This document shows, piece by piece, positions 1 to 8,378 of a stretch of DNA of 64,000 nt. Location: NCBI GenBank assembly GCA_050299835.1, contig JBNKWP010000009.1:62001-126000 (forward strand), given 5' to 3'. The stretch comes from JAJDOD01 sp050299835. Its GTDB lineage: Bacteria > Pseudomonadota > Alphaproteobacteria > Rhodobacterales > Rhodobacteraceae. Position 1 is the first letter of the stretch, and the number at the start of each line of letters is the position of its first letter. The position numbers and the translations under genes are program-made. The notes beneath the pieces are model-generated. The model made no database searches. It saw nothing but the letters and a program-made list of their open reading frames with translations, and was not told the origin of the DNA.

Positions 1-276
1 CGCATCCCAGGCTCCGCGGCGATACTGGCCGGGAATGGAAAACCCGACCGCGCCCCGCACGCCGCCCACCCGCATCTGAGCACCGGGAACCGAGGCGTCG
101 AGCACAGGCGCGCCCAGCCGTTTCTCGATCACATCGGCGACCGAGGCGCCCTCCCCCCGGTTCCAGGCCAGCACGCTGTCGCCCAAAACGATGATCTTTG
201 CGCCCCGCTCGCTTCGTTCGGGCAGCGCACCGCAGGCGGCAAGAAATAAAAGTACAATTAGGGCGAGATATCTCAT
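1..276 (-). CDS. SGNH/GDSL-family hydrolase lipoprotein (5' part, gene runs off the window)
   Basis: The first 92 codons are present; the rest lies left of base 1. The N-terminus MRYLALIVLLFLAAC is a lipoprotein signal peptide with a lipobox (LAAC), so the mature protein should be anchored to a membrane through Cys15. It is followed by KIIVLGDSVLAW, which contains the GDS nucleophile block that opens SGNH/GDSL esterases. The start ATG overlaps the stop of the preceding small membrane gene (ATGA), so the two are probably translationally coupled. Known of the family: esterases, lipases and acyl hydrolases acting on acylated carbohydrates or lipids. The catalytic Asp-His block is not in the window, so substrate and integrity cannot be judged. 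Confidence 0.75.
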   Translation of the reverse strand, partial: MRYLALIVLLFLAACGALPERSERGAKIIVLGDSVLAWNRGEGASVADVIEKRLGAPVLDASVPGAQMRVGGVRGAVGFSIPGQYRRGAWDA

Positions 277-446
277 CTGTGGTCTCCGCGCAGATGCGGG
301 ATCAGCCATATCAGGCAGGAGGCGTTCCAGACGATGCTGGCCGCGATCACCAGCCAGTCGCCGTCGCGAACTCCAATGGCGACGAACAGCACCCCGGCAA
401 TGATAAAGCCGACCAGCCCCAGCGCCTGACAGGTTCTTTCGTCCAT
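273..446 (-). CDS. Small two-helix membrane protein, function unknown
   Basis: A 57-codon frame opens at ATG 446 with a GAGAGA purine run just upstream, and closes with TGA overlapping the next start by the ATGA arrangement. The product begins MDERTCQALGLVGF and has two hydrophobic stretches (about residues 8-26 and 31-49) joined by a short charged loop (RDGD), then a basic tail ending HLRGDHR. That pattern fits a small inner-membrane hairpin protein. Its neighbour downstream is an SGNH hydrolase lipoprotein, with which it shares a transcript. I do not recognise a family. Support is the overlap, the clean hydrophobicity pattern and the lack of another gene here. Confidence 0.6.
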   Translation of the reverse strand: MDERTCQALGLVGFIIAGVLFVAIGVRDGDWLVIAASIVWNASCLIWLIPHLRGDHR

Positions 447-460
447 CGTCTCTCTCCAAA

Positions 461-497
461 CAAGAAAAGCCGCCGACCCTTTTCAGGTCCGCGGCTT
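461..497 (-). terminator. Hairpin terminator after rplT
   Basis: Read on the minus strand just downstream of rplT, AAGCCGC (497-491) pairs with GCGGCTT (473-467) across a 17-base stretch that can partly pair itself (GGACC with GGGTC). It is followed by TTTTCTTG. This is a rho-independent terminator shape closing the rpmI-rplT transcript. Confidence 0.75.
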
Positions 498-524
498 CCC
501 AAAACTGTTCCTCGATGTGAGGTG

Positions 525-887
525 TTACGCGAGCGCGGCCTTCGCCTTATCGACGATGGCTCCAAACGCATCCGGCTCATGCACGGCCAGATCGGCCAGA
601 ACCTTACGGTCCACCTCGATCCCGGCCAGCGCCAGACCGTTGATGAAGCGGCTATACGTCAGCGCTTCGTCGTGCGAACGGACTGCAGCGTTGATCCGCT
701 GGATCCAAAGCGCACGGAAGTTACGCTTGCGGGCCTTCCGGTCGCGCGTGGCGTATTGGTTGGCCTTGTCGACCGCCTGGCGGGCGACCTTGAAGGTGTT
801 CTTGCGGCGACCGTAATAGCCTTTCGCGGCGTCGGTGACCTTCTTGTGACGGGCGTGGGTAACGGTCCCACCTTTAACGCGTGCCAT
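525..887 (-). CDS. rplT: 50S ribosomal protein L20
   Basis: The 120-residue basic protein begins MARVKGGTVTHARHKKVT and contains KGYYGRRKNTFKVARQAV, both characteristic of bacterial L20. L20 binds 23S rRNA early in assembly of the large subunit and in many bacteria also represses its own operon. The length matches the family. It lies 13 bases downstream of rpmI on the same strand and is followed by a terminator at about 461-497, so rpmI-rplT forms a short unit. infC, the usual first gene of this operon, is not upstream here; pyk and a small membrane protein are there instead. Confidence 0.98.
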   Translation of the reverse strand: MARVKGGTVTHARHKKVTDAAKGYYGRRKNTFKVARQAVDKANQYATRDRKARKRNFRALWIQRINAAVRSHDEALTYSRFINGLALAGIEVDRKVLADLAVHEPDAFGAIVDKAKAALA

Positions 888-900
888 GTCTTAAATCTCC

Positions 901-1101
901 TTACCGGTCGTAGGGCATGAACTGCTTCACGATCTTCTGATCGGGCGCGCTCATTTCCGTTGTACCACGTGCGTTGCGGATGAATTTCTTGGTCCGCTTG
1001 ATCATGCCGTGCCGCTTTCCGGCCTGGCCTGACATCACTTTACCGGTCGCAGAGACCTTGAAGCGCTTCTTGGCGCTCGATTTCGTCTTCATCTTGGGCA
1101 T
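901..1101 (-). CDS. rpmI: 50S ribosomal protein L35
   Basis: 66 residues beginning MPKMKTKSSAKKRFKVSATG, the canonical L35 N-terminus. The start at 1101 is chosen over an in-frame ATG six bases upstream (1107) because the family starts MPKMKT and a GAAGGAGA ribosome-binding site lies at a suitable distance. The protein is a small basic component of the 50S subunit. It is cotranscribed with rplT. The 150 bases upstream contain a terminator of the preceding gene, so a promoter for rpmI should lie between about 1110 and 1200. Confidence 0.97.
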   Translation of the reverse strand: MPKMKTKSSAKKRFKVSATGKVMSGQAGKRHGMIKRTKKFIRNARGTTEMSAPDQKIVKQFMPYDR

Positions 1102-1201
1102 TTCCATCTCCTTCAGTCAGACGGTTCACGGCCCACTCGGCATGCCACTTGGCCGGCGGACCCGTCGGAGAGGGCCGTTTATACGTGCCCGTGTAATCTG
1201 G

Positions 1202-1236
1202 CAAGAGAAAAGCGGCGGAAACGACGCGTTCCGCCG
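1202..1236 (-). terminator. Hairpin terminator after the small membrane gene
   Basis: On the minus strand CGGCGGAA (1236-1229) pairs perfectly with TTCCGCCG (1220-1213) around an 8-base loop and is followed by CTTTTCTCTT. It separates the pyk/small-membrane-protein transcript from rpmI-rplT. Confidence 0.75.
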
Positions 1237-1255
1237 TCACATCAGGTCATGTGCC

Positions 1256-1480
1256 TCAGGCGCCCGTCAGAACCTTCATGAACAGCTGCGGCATCTCCGC
1301 AACCGAATAGCCGCCCGGGCGCGAGGAATTCGCATAAACGATCATAGCGCCGCCCACTGCCAGGGCGAGAATCGCCATCGTCGGGGGGGCACCCCGGGAG
1401 AAAGAGCTGACGGCGGCCGGAAACGCTAGAAAGATTACCAGCACGCCGATGCACATGATGAGATCGGTATATTCCGCCAT
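1256..1480 (-). CDS. Small conserved membrane protein, function unknown
   Basis: 74 residues starting MAEYTDLIMCIGVLVIF. Two hydrophobic helices are visible (about residues 6-27 and 34-50), with a short polar loop SFSRGAPPT between them and a soluble tail GYSVAEMPQLFMKVLTGA. It begins 42 bases after the pyk stop and is followed by its own terminator, so it is probably the last gene of a pyk transcript. I believe similar proteins sit at this position in other Rhodobacterales, but that is recollection rather than something shown here. No catalytic motif is visible. Confidence 0.8.
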   Translation of the reverse strand: MAEYTDLIMCIGVLVIFLAFPAAVSSFSRGAPPTMAILALAVGGAMIVYANSSRPGGYSVAEMPQLFMKVLTGA

Positions 1481-1522
1481 AACGAGCGGATTGTTTCCAC
1501 CGATTCTGGCAATTTTTGGGCG

Positions 1523-2968
1523 TTATTCCGGATCTGCGGGAATTATCAGACGTTCGTCGCAGGGTGCAACACGCAGGATATTCGTTGTCCCCGACTTCCC
1601 GAAAGGCACCCCGGCGGTCACGACAAGCTGGTCTTCCGGCCCCGCGAAGCCCTCTTTTACAGAGGCGCGGGCCGAATTCAGAACCGCTGTCTTGAAGCGA
1701 TCCACCTCGGAGGTCTGCACGCAATGCAAGCCCCAGGTCAAAGCCATGCGCCGCGCCGTTTCCAGCTTTGATGTCATCGCAATAATCGGCACATGCGGAC
1801 GCTCACGCGCCACCAGCGAGGCGGTGCTGCCCGACTGCGAGTAGCAGCAAATTACCTTGATATCGGCGGTTTCCGCGATTTCACGGGCCGCCGAGACGAT
1901 CCCGTCAGCGACGGATTGCTTCGGTCCGCCACGGCTGGCGTCGATCACTTCGCGATAGGTCGGATCGCTCTCGACCTCCTTCGCGACATCGCTCATGGTC
2001 GTCACGGCTTCGGTCGGATACTGGCCAACCGCGCTTTCCGCCGAAAGCATCACCGCATCCGCACCTTCATAGATGGCCGCAGCAACGTCCGAAACCTCGG
2101 CCCGCGTCGGCATCGGGCTTTCGATCATCGATTCCAGCATCTGGGTGGCCACAATGACCGGCTTCGCGGCATGGCGACATTTTCGCACCATTCGCTTCTG
2201 CATCGGCGGCACTGACGAGATCGGGCATTCCACGCCCAGATCGCCGCGCGCCACCATGATTCCGTCCGACGCCGCAAGGATGGCTTCGAATTCCTTCACA
2301 GCCGCCGGTTTCTCGATCTTGGACATGATCGCGGCGCGGCCCCGCGCCAGTTCTCGGCCCTCATGGACATCCTCTGCGCGTTGGACGAAGGACAGCGCCA
2401 ACCAGTCCACGCCCATTTCACAGGCAAATTCCAGGTCCACCTTGTCCTTCTCAGACAGCGCTGCCAGAGGCAGCACAACGTCCGGCACGTTCACGCCCTT
2501 GCGGTCGGAAATCGTGCCGCCGACGACCACGGTGCATTCCGCGAAATCGGGCCCGAATTTTTCCACCCGCAGCCGGATCTTGCCGTCATTCACCAGAAGC
2601 GTGGCGCCTTCCTGCAAGGCAGCGAAAATCTCGGTATGCGGCAACTGAACCCGCGTGGCATCCCCCGGCTTATCGTCCAGATCGAGCCGGAAGGATTGAC
2701 CTTCCTCCAGCTCTTCCGACCCGTTCGCGAACGGACCCACACGCAGTTTCGGCCCCTGCAAGTCGGCCAGAATGCCGATTGGCCGCCCCACGTCCTTTTC
2801 CACTTCGCGGATCACGCTGTGGCGAGCCTTGATGTCCTCATGGGTGCCGTGGCTCATATTGAGCCGGAACACGTCCGTCCCAGCTTCGAACAAGGCACGG
2901 ATCATCTCATAGCTCGACGACGCGGGGCCGAGCGTGGCTACGATTTTGACATTCCGGGTACGTCGCAT
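1523..2968 (-). CDS. pyk: Pyruvate kinase
   Basis: A 481-residue protein starting MRRTRNVKIVATLGPASSS, the usual N-terminus of bacterial pyruvate kinase. It converts phosphoenolpyruvate and ADP to pyruvate and ATP, the last step of glycolysis. Visible family motifs are NMSHG (substrate/nucleotide region), the active-site segment IMSKIEKPAAV with its catalytic Lys, and GIMVARGDLGVE carrying the Mg-binding Glu/Asp region. The C-terminal regulatory domain is present (VICCYSQSGSTASLVARERP). The length is normal for the family. It is divergently oriented from the amidohydrolase at 3083, with about 114 bases between starts. Confidence 0.97.
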   Translation of the reverse strand: MRRTRNVKIVATLGPASSSYEMIRALFEAGTDVFRLNMSHGTHEDIKARHSVIREVEKDVGRPIGILADLQGPKLRVGPFANGSEELEEGQSFRLDLDDKPGDATRVQLPHTEIFAALQEGATLLVNDGKIRLRVEKFGPDFAECTVVVGGTISDRKGVNVPDVVLPLAALSEKDKVDLEFACEMGVDWLALSFVQRAEDVHEGRELARGRAAIMSKIEKPAAVKEFEAILAASDGIMVARGDLGVECPISSVPPMQKRMVRKCRHAAKPVIVATQMLESMIESPMPTRAEVSDVAAAIYEGADAVMLSAESAVGQYPTEAVTTMSDVAKEVESDPTYREVIDASRGGPKQSVADGIVSAAREIAETADIKVICCYSQSGSTASLVARERPHVPIIAMTSKLETARRMALTWGLHCVQTSEVDRFKTAVLNSARASVKEGFAGPEDQLVVTAGVPFGKSGTTNILRVAPCDERLIIPADPE

Positions 2969-3082
2969 GTGAGCTTGATCCTTTTCGGGCAGGCGGCGTG
3001 TTAGCGTATGACAGGTCTATGGCAGAATACGGGGTTGAAGGACAACCTACGACCGTTATTTATCGGTGTAGGAACAGTCTGA

Positions 3083-3847
3083 ATGCCATCCGAACAACAA
3101 CACATTGCCTGGGTACCGGCCCATACATTCGGCGAAGACCGGCGCTCGCGCTGGCTGATCCTGTGCGATCACGCCACGAATGTGGTGCCGCCCTTCCTGA
3201 ACCCTGCCGGTCTGGGCGTGGCTCCGAAGGAACTGGAACGGCATATCGCCTATGATATCGGCGCCGCAGGCGTCGCCCTGCGCCTTGCGGAACGGCTGAA
3301 CGCGCCGATTGTGATGTCGAATTTCTCCCGCCTGGTGATCGACCCGAACCGGGGCGAGGACGACCCGACGCTGGTGCGCCGTCTCTACGACGAAACGATC
3401 ATTCCGGGAAACCGCTATGCCACCTTTGAAGATATCGAGCATCGCCTCGAACTCTGTTACCGCCCCTATCACGCCGCCATCGAACGCGCCGCCGCACGCC
3501 ATCCCGACACGGTGATCGTTTCGATCCACTCCTTCACACCACAACTGAGGCACAAGGATATGCGGCCCTGGCATGTCGGCCTGCTTTTCGCCGACGACAC
3601 CCGCCTGTCGTTGCCGCTCGCCAGCCTGCTTGAGGCGGAAGGCGACCTGGTGGTCGGGTTGAACGAACCGTATTCCGGCTACCTGAAAGGTGACACGATC
3701 GACCGGCACGCCCTTGGACCGGGCCGCCAGAACACACTGATCGAACTCAGAAACGATCTGATCGAAGACGAGGCCGGGCAGATCGCCTGGGCCGACCGGC
3801 TTGGCGAATTGCTGCCACGGGCGCTAGACTTGGCCGAAACACCTTAG
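3083..3847 (+). CDS. N-formylglutamate amidohydrolase family protein
   Basis: 254 residues. The N-terminal segment WLILCDHATNVVPPFL and the following HIAYDIGAAGVALRLAE are typical of the N-formylglutamate amidohydrolase (HutG-like) family, as are SNFSRLVIDPNR and VSIHSFTP. In histidine degradation the enzyme hydrolyses N-formyl-L-glutamate to glutamate and formate. No other hut genes are in the window, so a different N-acyl amino-acid substrate is possible. The DUF1244 gene starts 14 bases downstream, and an alcohol dehydrogenase follows, suggesting a small plus-strand operon. The length fits the single-domain bacterial family. Confidence 0.88.
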   Translation: MPSEQQHIAWVPAHTFGEDRRSRWLILCDHATNVVPPFLNPAGLGVAPKELERHIAYDIGAAGVALRLAERLNAPIVMSNFSRLVIDPNRGEDDPTLVRRLYDETIIPGNRYATFEDIEHRLELCYRPYHAAIERAAARHPDTVIVSIHSFTPQLRHKDMRPWHVGLLFADDTRLSLPLASLLEAEGDLVVGLNEPYSGYLKGDTIDRHALGPGRQNTLIELRNDLIEDEAGQIAWADRLGELLPRALDLAETP

Positions 3848-3861
3848 GGAGTGTGAAAGAG

Positions 3862-4155
3862 ATGGACGACCAGACACGGATCGAGCTGGAGGCCGCGGCG
3901 TTCAGGCGGCTGCAGAAGCACCTTATGGAAGACCGGAACGACGTGCAGAACATCGACATGATGAACCTGGCGGGCTTCTGCCGGAATTGCCTGTCGCGTT
4001 GGTATCAGGAGGCCGCGGCCGAGCGTGGCATCGAGATCGGCAAGGACGAGGCGCGGGCGACCTTCTACGGTATGCCCTATGACGACTGGAAGGCCGCGCA
4101 TCAGACGGAGGCCACGCCCGAACAGCGCGCCGCTTTCGAGAAATCGCACGACTGA
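3862..4155 (+). CDS. DUF1244 (SMc04008-like) small protein
   Basis: 97 residues from ATG 3862; an in-frame GTG nine bases upstream is possible, but GGGAG lies 10 bases before the ATG. The sequence has the DUF1244 hallmark GFCRNCLSRWYQEAA, with a CxxC pair, and YGMPYDDWKA further on. The family is small, alpha-helical and of unknown function, and is widespread in Alpha- and Gammaproteobacteria. It is cotranscribed with the amidohydrolase upstream. No catalytic function can be inferred. Confidence 0.85.
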   Translation: MDDQTRIELEAAAFRRLQKHLMEDRNDVQNIDMMNLAGFCRNCLSRWYQEAAAERGIEIGKDEARATFYGMPYDDWKAAHQTEATPEQRAAFEKSHD

Positions 4156-4203
4156 GGCACTTTTGCCATCGCGCGGGGTATGTCCGGGAGGATGGGACGC
4201 GGA

Positions 4204-5202
4204 ATGCTTGCGACACAGTTGTTGAACATTGGCGATATCCAAACGGTCGAAGTCCCGACGCCGGAACCCGGTCCGGGCGATATCCTTGTCCGTGTCGAAG
4301 CCGCGGGCATCTGCGGAACCGACCGGCATCTTTTCAAGGGAGAGTTCCCGTCGGTGCCCGGCAAGACGCTCGGCCATGAGTTTTCCGGCATTGTTGTCGA
4401 TAGCTGCGGCTCGGGCATTGCCGAAGGGACGCGGGTGACCTGCGATCCTAACACCTGGTGCGGCACTTGCGATCAATGTCTGCGTGGACGCGTAAACCTT
4501 TGCACAAAAAACATTGCCACCGGAATTCATCGCGATGGCGGCTTCGCGGAGTTCTGCGCCTTCCCCGCCGCCAAAGCGGTTGAGCTTCCGCCCGATCTCG
4601 ATCCGCTGCACGGCGCGTTCTGCGAGCCGCTGGCCTGTACGCTGCACGGCATGGATCTTGGGGCTGTGAAATCCGGGGAACGGGTCCTGGTGATTGGCGG
4701 GGGCGTCATCGGCCTCCTTGCCGTTCAGCTTGCCCGTCTGTCCGGCGGCGCGGTGATGCTGATGACGCGGAGCGCTGAAAAACAGACCCTTGGACTTCAG
4801 ACAGGCGCTGACCAGGCAGTTGGATCGGAAGCGGAGGTTCGGGAGGCCTGGCCGGATGGCGCGGATCTGGTTGTTGAATGCGCCGGCGTCGCCGAAACCG
4901 TGACCGCTTCATTCCGCCTGGCGCGGACGGGCGGGCGCATCGTCATCCTCGGCGTTCTGCCAAGCGGCGTGCAGGTGCCGATGGAGCCGCTCGACCTGCT
5001 TTTCCGGGAGATAGACCTGAAGTTCAGTTTCCTGAACCCGTTCACCCACGATCGTGCCGCCCGGATGATCGCCGCTGGTTCTATCATCCTGGACCCGCTC
5101 ATCAGCCGCCGGATTTCACTTCGTCAGGCCGCCGAAGCCATTGCCGCTCCGCCCCCGAAGGGCGAGGTTCGGGCCATTGTGGTTCCGGGCGGCATCGACT
5201 GA
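4204..5202 (+). CDS. Zinc-dependent alcohol/polyol dehydrogenase (MDR family)
   Basis: About 332 residues. The N-terminal catalytic domain has the zinc signature GHEFSGIVVD and the catalytic-site Cys in GICGTDRH. The structural-zinc lobe carries four cysteines (WCGTCDQCLRGRVNLC). The Rossmann domain has VLVIGGGVIGLLAVQLA for NAD(P). It resembles sorbitol, threonine or butanediol dehydrogenases and oxidises a secondary alcohol or polyol; the exact substrate cannot be read from sequence. In-frame ATGs at 4180 and 4192 are possible starts. I prefer 4204 (MLATQLLNIGD) because homologues begin close to this point. It follows the DUF1244 gene after a short gap. Confidence 0.88.
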   Translation: MLATQLLNIGDIQTVEVPTPEPGPGDILVRVEAAGICGTDRHLFKGEFPSVPGKTLGHEFSGIVVDSCGSGIAEGTRVTCDPNTWCGTCDQCLRGRVNLCTKNIATGIHRDGGFAEFCAFPAAKAVELPPDLDPLHGAFCEPLACTLHGMDLGAVKSGERVLVIGGGVIGLLAVQLARLSGGAVMLMTRSAEKQTLGLQTGADQAVGSEAEVREAWPDGADLVVECAGVAETVTASFRLARTGGRIVILGVLPSGVQVPMEPLDLLFREIDLKFSFLNPFTHDRAARMIAAGSIILDPLISRRISLRQAAEAIAAPPPKGEVRAIVVPGGID

Positions 5203-5214
5203 ACCCGCAGGGCA

Positions 5215-7365
5215 TCATCCTGTTGTCGACCGTCTGACCTGGACGGGGAACAGCTGTTTGAGCGTGGTCGGTCGCGCGAAATAGTAACCCTGCCCGATGT
5301 CGCATCCCAATTCCCGCAACAGATCGGCATGTGCCTGCGTTTCGACGCCGACGGCGGTCACACCGATTTCCAGCGCCCGTCCGATCTCGATGATGGATCG
5401 CACAAGCCGGGCGGTGCTCGTCGTGTCGGTCATGGGTTGAATCAGACGCTGGTCGATCTTCAACCGGTCGGGCGCAATTCGCCGCAACCCCACTATGCTG
5501 GCGCGACCGCTTCCGAAATCATCCACTTCGAACATCACGCCAAGGCCGCGTAGCGCATCGATCCGTTCGGCAACCGCCTGTTGTTCGTCTTCCAGGAACA
5601 CGGTTTCGACCAGTTCGAACGCGATCTTGCCGTCGAAATTCAGATTTACGATGTCCTGCAGCAGTTCCGCATCCATCAAACGGTTCAAGCTGACATTGAA
5701 GGACAATGTCGGGGCAATTCCCTCGAACGAGGGCGAGATTTCCGAGAACTCCGCAATCGCCTTGTCGAAGACCATCTTGTCGATCTGGCCATCGACATGG
5801 ATCTCCTTCGCCTCCATCAGAAAGTCACCGGGCGCCAGAACTCCCTTCTCCGGATGCCGCCATCTTGCCAGAACCTCGACCGCGACCACCTCTCCGTTCG
5901 ACAGGTTGACCTGGGGTTGGAACACAGGTTCGAATTCGCCCGCTTCCAACCCACGCAGAATATCGTCCGACAGCATCTTGGCGGATTTCAGATTCTCAAG
6001 GTCGACCGCATCGAACACCACCGCCGCGGCCCGCCCGCCGGATTTGGCCTTGTACAGGGCGATATCGGAACAGGTCAGCAACTCTTCCGGGCTGATCGTC
6101 GGGGTTCGCGCAATGCCGACGCTGGCACCAAGACGACATAATCTGTCTTCAAAAGGAATTGGCTTGCACACTTCTTCGATCACCCGCTCCGCCAATTCCT
6201 CGGGAGCATTGGAATTCCCGGTGCAAAGCATCAGGATAATGAATTCATCCCCCCCGATGCGGGCGACCACGTCGTCTTTGCGAATCCTTGATCGCAAGAT
6301 TTCGGCAACGGCTCGCAAGACGTAATCGCCGGCACCGTGCCCCATCGTATCGTTGATCTGCTTGAACCGGTCGAGGTCGATGTGGAGCGCGGCGATCTCA
6401 AACTCCGAGCTTTCGCGAGCGGAGATAAGTTCGTCGAGGCGCGCGTTCAGATAGCGGCGATTTCCCAACCCGGTCAGTTCGTCATGCAGCGCCTGTTCGC
6501 TGATGTCCCTGTTGGCCTGTTCGAGGCGTTCTGCATAGACCTGCAATTCGCGCTGTTGCCGCAATTGCTCCGAGATATCGACCCGCAAGATCACGCGATC
6601 CCCGTTCGGGGCCTGTGAATGGATTTCCTTATAATCACGGCCCTGGATGCGCGTTATCGGGTAGGCAACCTCACCGGACCGCCAAGCCGCCATCCATTCC
6701 GCCAGATACTCTTCCTCCCGGCCAACTGCTTCTTCGATGAACCCGTTGTCCAGGGTCATGCGCAGCACCCGCTCTTTCTTGATGCCCGGTTTCAGCTGCT
6801 CCGCATGGGCGGTCACCGTGTCGGCATAGGCGGGGTTCCAGATCACCAGCCGGTCGCGCGCATCGAAGATGCCGAACGGATCCGGCGACATGTTGATCGC
6901 CGACATCAGACGCGTCTGAACGGCCTCGATCTTTGACAGCAGATGTTCGTTTTCGATCAGGGCAAGTTCTGCCGATTGTTCGCGGTTCTTCAGATTGTCG
7001 ATGTCGCGCAGCACATGAAGACCGTATCGGCCATCGCCGCTTTCGTCATAGATGATGACCAGGGAAAGCCCGCCCCAGAATGAACTCCCGTCACCGCGCA
7101 GACACAGGGTGTCACGCTGAAAACAGCTCTCCCTCGCATCGAACACCTCCTCAAGTCCTGCGTGGAAATCATCCGAGTAGTCCCAGTGCAGAAGCCTCGC
7201 AGGGTCCATCCCCATCGCCGCCTCCCGCGAGATGGCATACATGCGGCAGAAGGCATCGTTCACCCAACAAATCCGGGCAACAGCATCCCCGTCGTCACGA
7301 CGCGTGATGTACATGGCATCGACAGCCATGTGCGGAAATTTCTTCAGGACGTCTTCAAGCAGCAT
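5215..7365 (-). CDS. PAS-PAS-GGDEF-EAL cyclic-di-GMP signalling protein
   Basis: 716 residues from ATG 7365; a GTG at 7407 is an upstream alternative. Two PAS-like sensor regions (about residues 10-125 and 155-270) precede a coiled-coil linker, a GGDEF domain (about 290-450) and an EAL domain (about 470-705). GGDEF is canonical (371-375), and an inhibitory RxxD site (R362, D365) stands five residues before it, so diguanylate cyclase activity and product inhibition are expected. In the EAL domain the opening motif is EVL (497-499), and DDFGSG (615-620), K636 and QGY (692-694) are kept. The usual EGVE signature reads VGVE (672-675), so phosphodiesterase activity may be weak or lost. No membrane segment is visible, so it is probably cytoplasmic. 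Monocistronic. Confidence 0.93.
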   Translation of the reverse strand: MLLEDVLKKFPHMAVDAMYITRRDDGDAVARICWVNDAFCRMYAISREAAMGMDPARLLHWDYSDDFHAGLEEVFDARESCFQRDTLCLRGDGSSFWGGLSLVIIYDESGDGRYGLHVLRDIDNLKNREQSAELALIENEHLLSKIEAVQTRLMSAINMSPDPFGIFDARDRLVIWNPAYADTVTAHAEQLKPGIKKERVLRMTLDNGFIEEAVGREEEYLAEWMAAWRSGEVAYPITRIQGRDYKEIHSQAPNGDRVILRVDISEQLRQQRELQVYAERLEQANRDISEQALHDELTGLGNRRYLNARLDELISARESSEFEIAALHIDLDRFKQINDTMGHGAGDYVLRAVAEILRSRIRKDDVVARIGGDEFIILMLCTGNSNAPEELAERVIEEVCKPIPFEDRLCRLGASVGIARTPTISPEELLTCSDIALYKAKSGGRAAAVVFDAVDLENLKSAKMLSDDILRGLEAGEFEPVFQPQVNLSNGEVVAVEVLARWRHPEKGVLAPGDFLMEAKEIHVDGQIDKMVFDKAIAEFSEISPSFEGIAPTLSFNVSLNRLMDAELLQDIVNLNFDGKIAFELVETVFLEDEQQAVAERIDALRGLGVMFEVDDFGSGRASIVGLRRIAPDRLKIDQRLIQPMTDTTSTARLVRSIIEIGRALEIGVTAVGVETQAHADLLRELGCDIGQGYYFARPTTLKQLFPVQVRRSTTG

Positions 7366-7453
7366 GGGTCCAGCCCTAAAAGGCCTGGAGGTTCTACAAC
7401 TGCGCACCTTTCCGGAACGCTAAGTCATCCCGGGTAGTTGGTATTTTACCTAT

Positions 7454-8308
7454 TTAGACGGCCGCTTTGCGGCTCTCTTCCAGGTAGATTTCACGCAACC
7501 GCGCCGCGACCGGCCCCGGTGTACCGGCACCCACCGGCTGCCCGTCGATTTCCACCACCGGCATTACGAAAGAAGACGCCGAAGTCACGAAGGCCTCTGT
7601 GGCATCCTGCGCCTCCTCCAGGGTGAAGGGCCTCTCCTCCACCTTCATCTGCGCTTCCCGCGCAAAGCGCAGCACCGCCGCCCGCGTGATCCCGTGCAGG
7701 ATCTCCTCGCCCAGATGGCGGGTGATGATCGTGCCATCCTTGACGATATAAGCATTGTTCGACGTGCCCTCGGTCACGAACCCGTCCTCGACCATCCACG
7801 CGTCGTCGGCCCCGGCCTTTTTGGCAGCCATCTTGCCCATAGACGGATAGAGCAACTGCACCGTCTTGATGTCCCGCCGTCCCCAGCGCCGATCCTCTAT
7901 CGAGATGACCTTGATCCCCGTTTTCGCCACCGGACTGTCGGCCAGCCCCGGCTTGGACTGGGTAAAAAGCACGATCGACGGTTCAGCCCCGTCAGGATAG
8001 GCGAAATCCCGATCCGCCGCGCCCCGCGTGATCTGAAGATAGACCAGCCCATCCTCGATCCCGTTCTTCGCCACCAGTTCCCGGTGGATCTCCAGAAGCT
8101 CATCCTTCGTCACCGGCGAGGTCATCTCCAACTCGCCCAAAGACCGCTCCAGCCGCGTCGCGTGACCACCGAAGTCCAGCAACTTGCCGCCCAGAACGCT
8201 GGTGACTTCGTAGACGCCATCGGCGAAGAGAAAGCCACGGTCGAAGATGGAAATCTTCGCCTCTTCCTCGGGCAGGTAGTCTCCATTGACGTAAACGGTG
8301 CGGCTCAT
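7454..8308 (-). CDS. dat: D-amino-acid transaminase (class IV PLP enzyme)
   Basis: 284 residues starting MSRTVYVNGDYLPEEEAKIS. The start at 8308 follows GAGGAAAAG; frames open further upstream but lack family similarity. Fold-type IV signatures are present: ISIFDRGFLFADGVYE, the PLP-Lys region KTVQLLYPSMGKMAAKKAGAD, and the cofactor-binding segment TEGTSNNAYIVKDG. The reaction is transfer of the amino group between D-alanine/D-glutamate and 2-oxo acids. Branched-chain aminotransferases share the fold, but the short length and motif set favour the D-specific subgroup. It is last in a minus-strand cassette after dgcN and dgcA, which fits a role in D-amino-acid catabolism. Confidence 0.88.
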   Translation of the reverse strand: MSRTVYVNGDYLPEEEAKISIFDRGFLFADGVYEVTSVLGGKLLDFGGHATRLERSLGELEMTSPVTKDELLEIHRELVAKNGIEDGLVYLQITRGAADRDFAYPDGAEPSIVLFTQSKPGLADSPVAKTGIKVISIEDRRWGRRDIKTVQLLYPSMGKMAAKKAGADDAWMVEDGFVTEGTSNNAYIVKDGTIITRHLGEEILHGITRAAVLRFAREAQMKVEERPFTLEEAQDATEAFVTSASSFVMPVVEIDGQPVGAGTPGPVAARLREIYLEESRKAAV

Positions 8309-8378
8309 GGGCTTTTCCTCGATATATTTGGGGCCGGTCATGTCGCGGGTTGCGGAAAGGGTCAAGGCAAAGCTTGCC

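Noticed and set aside
901..1255. Classical infC-rpmI-rplT operon with L20-type leader
   Set aside because: No infC is upstream and I could not see a convincing L20 leader structure; the hairpin at 1213-1236 looks like a terminator of the preceding gene.
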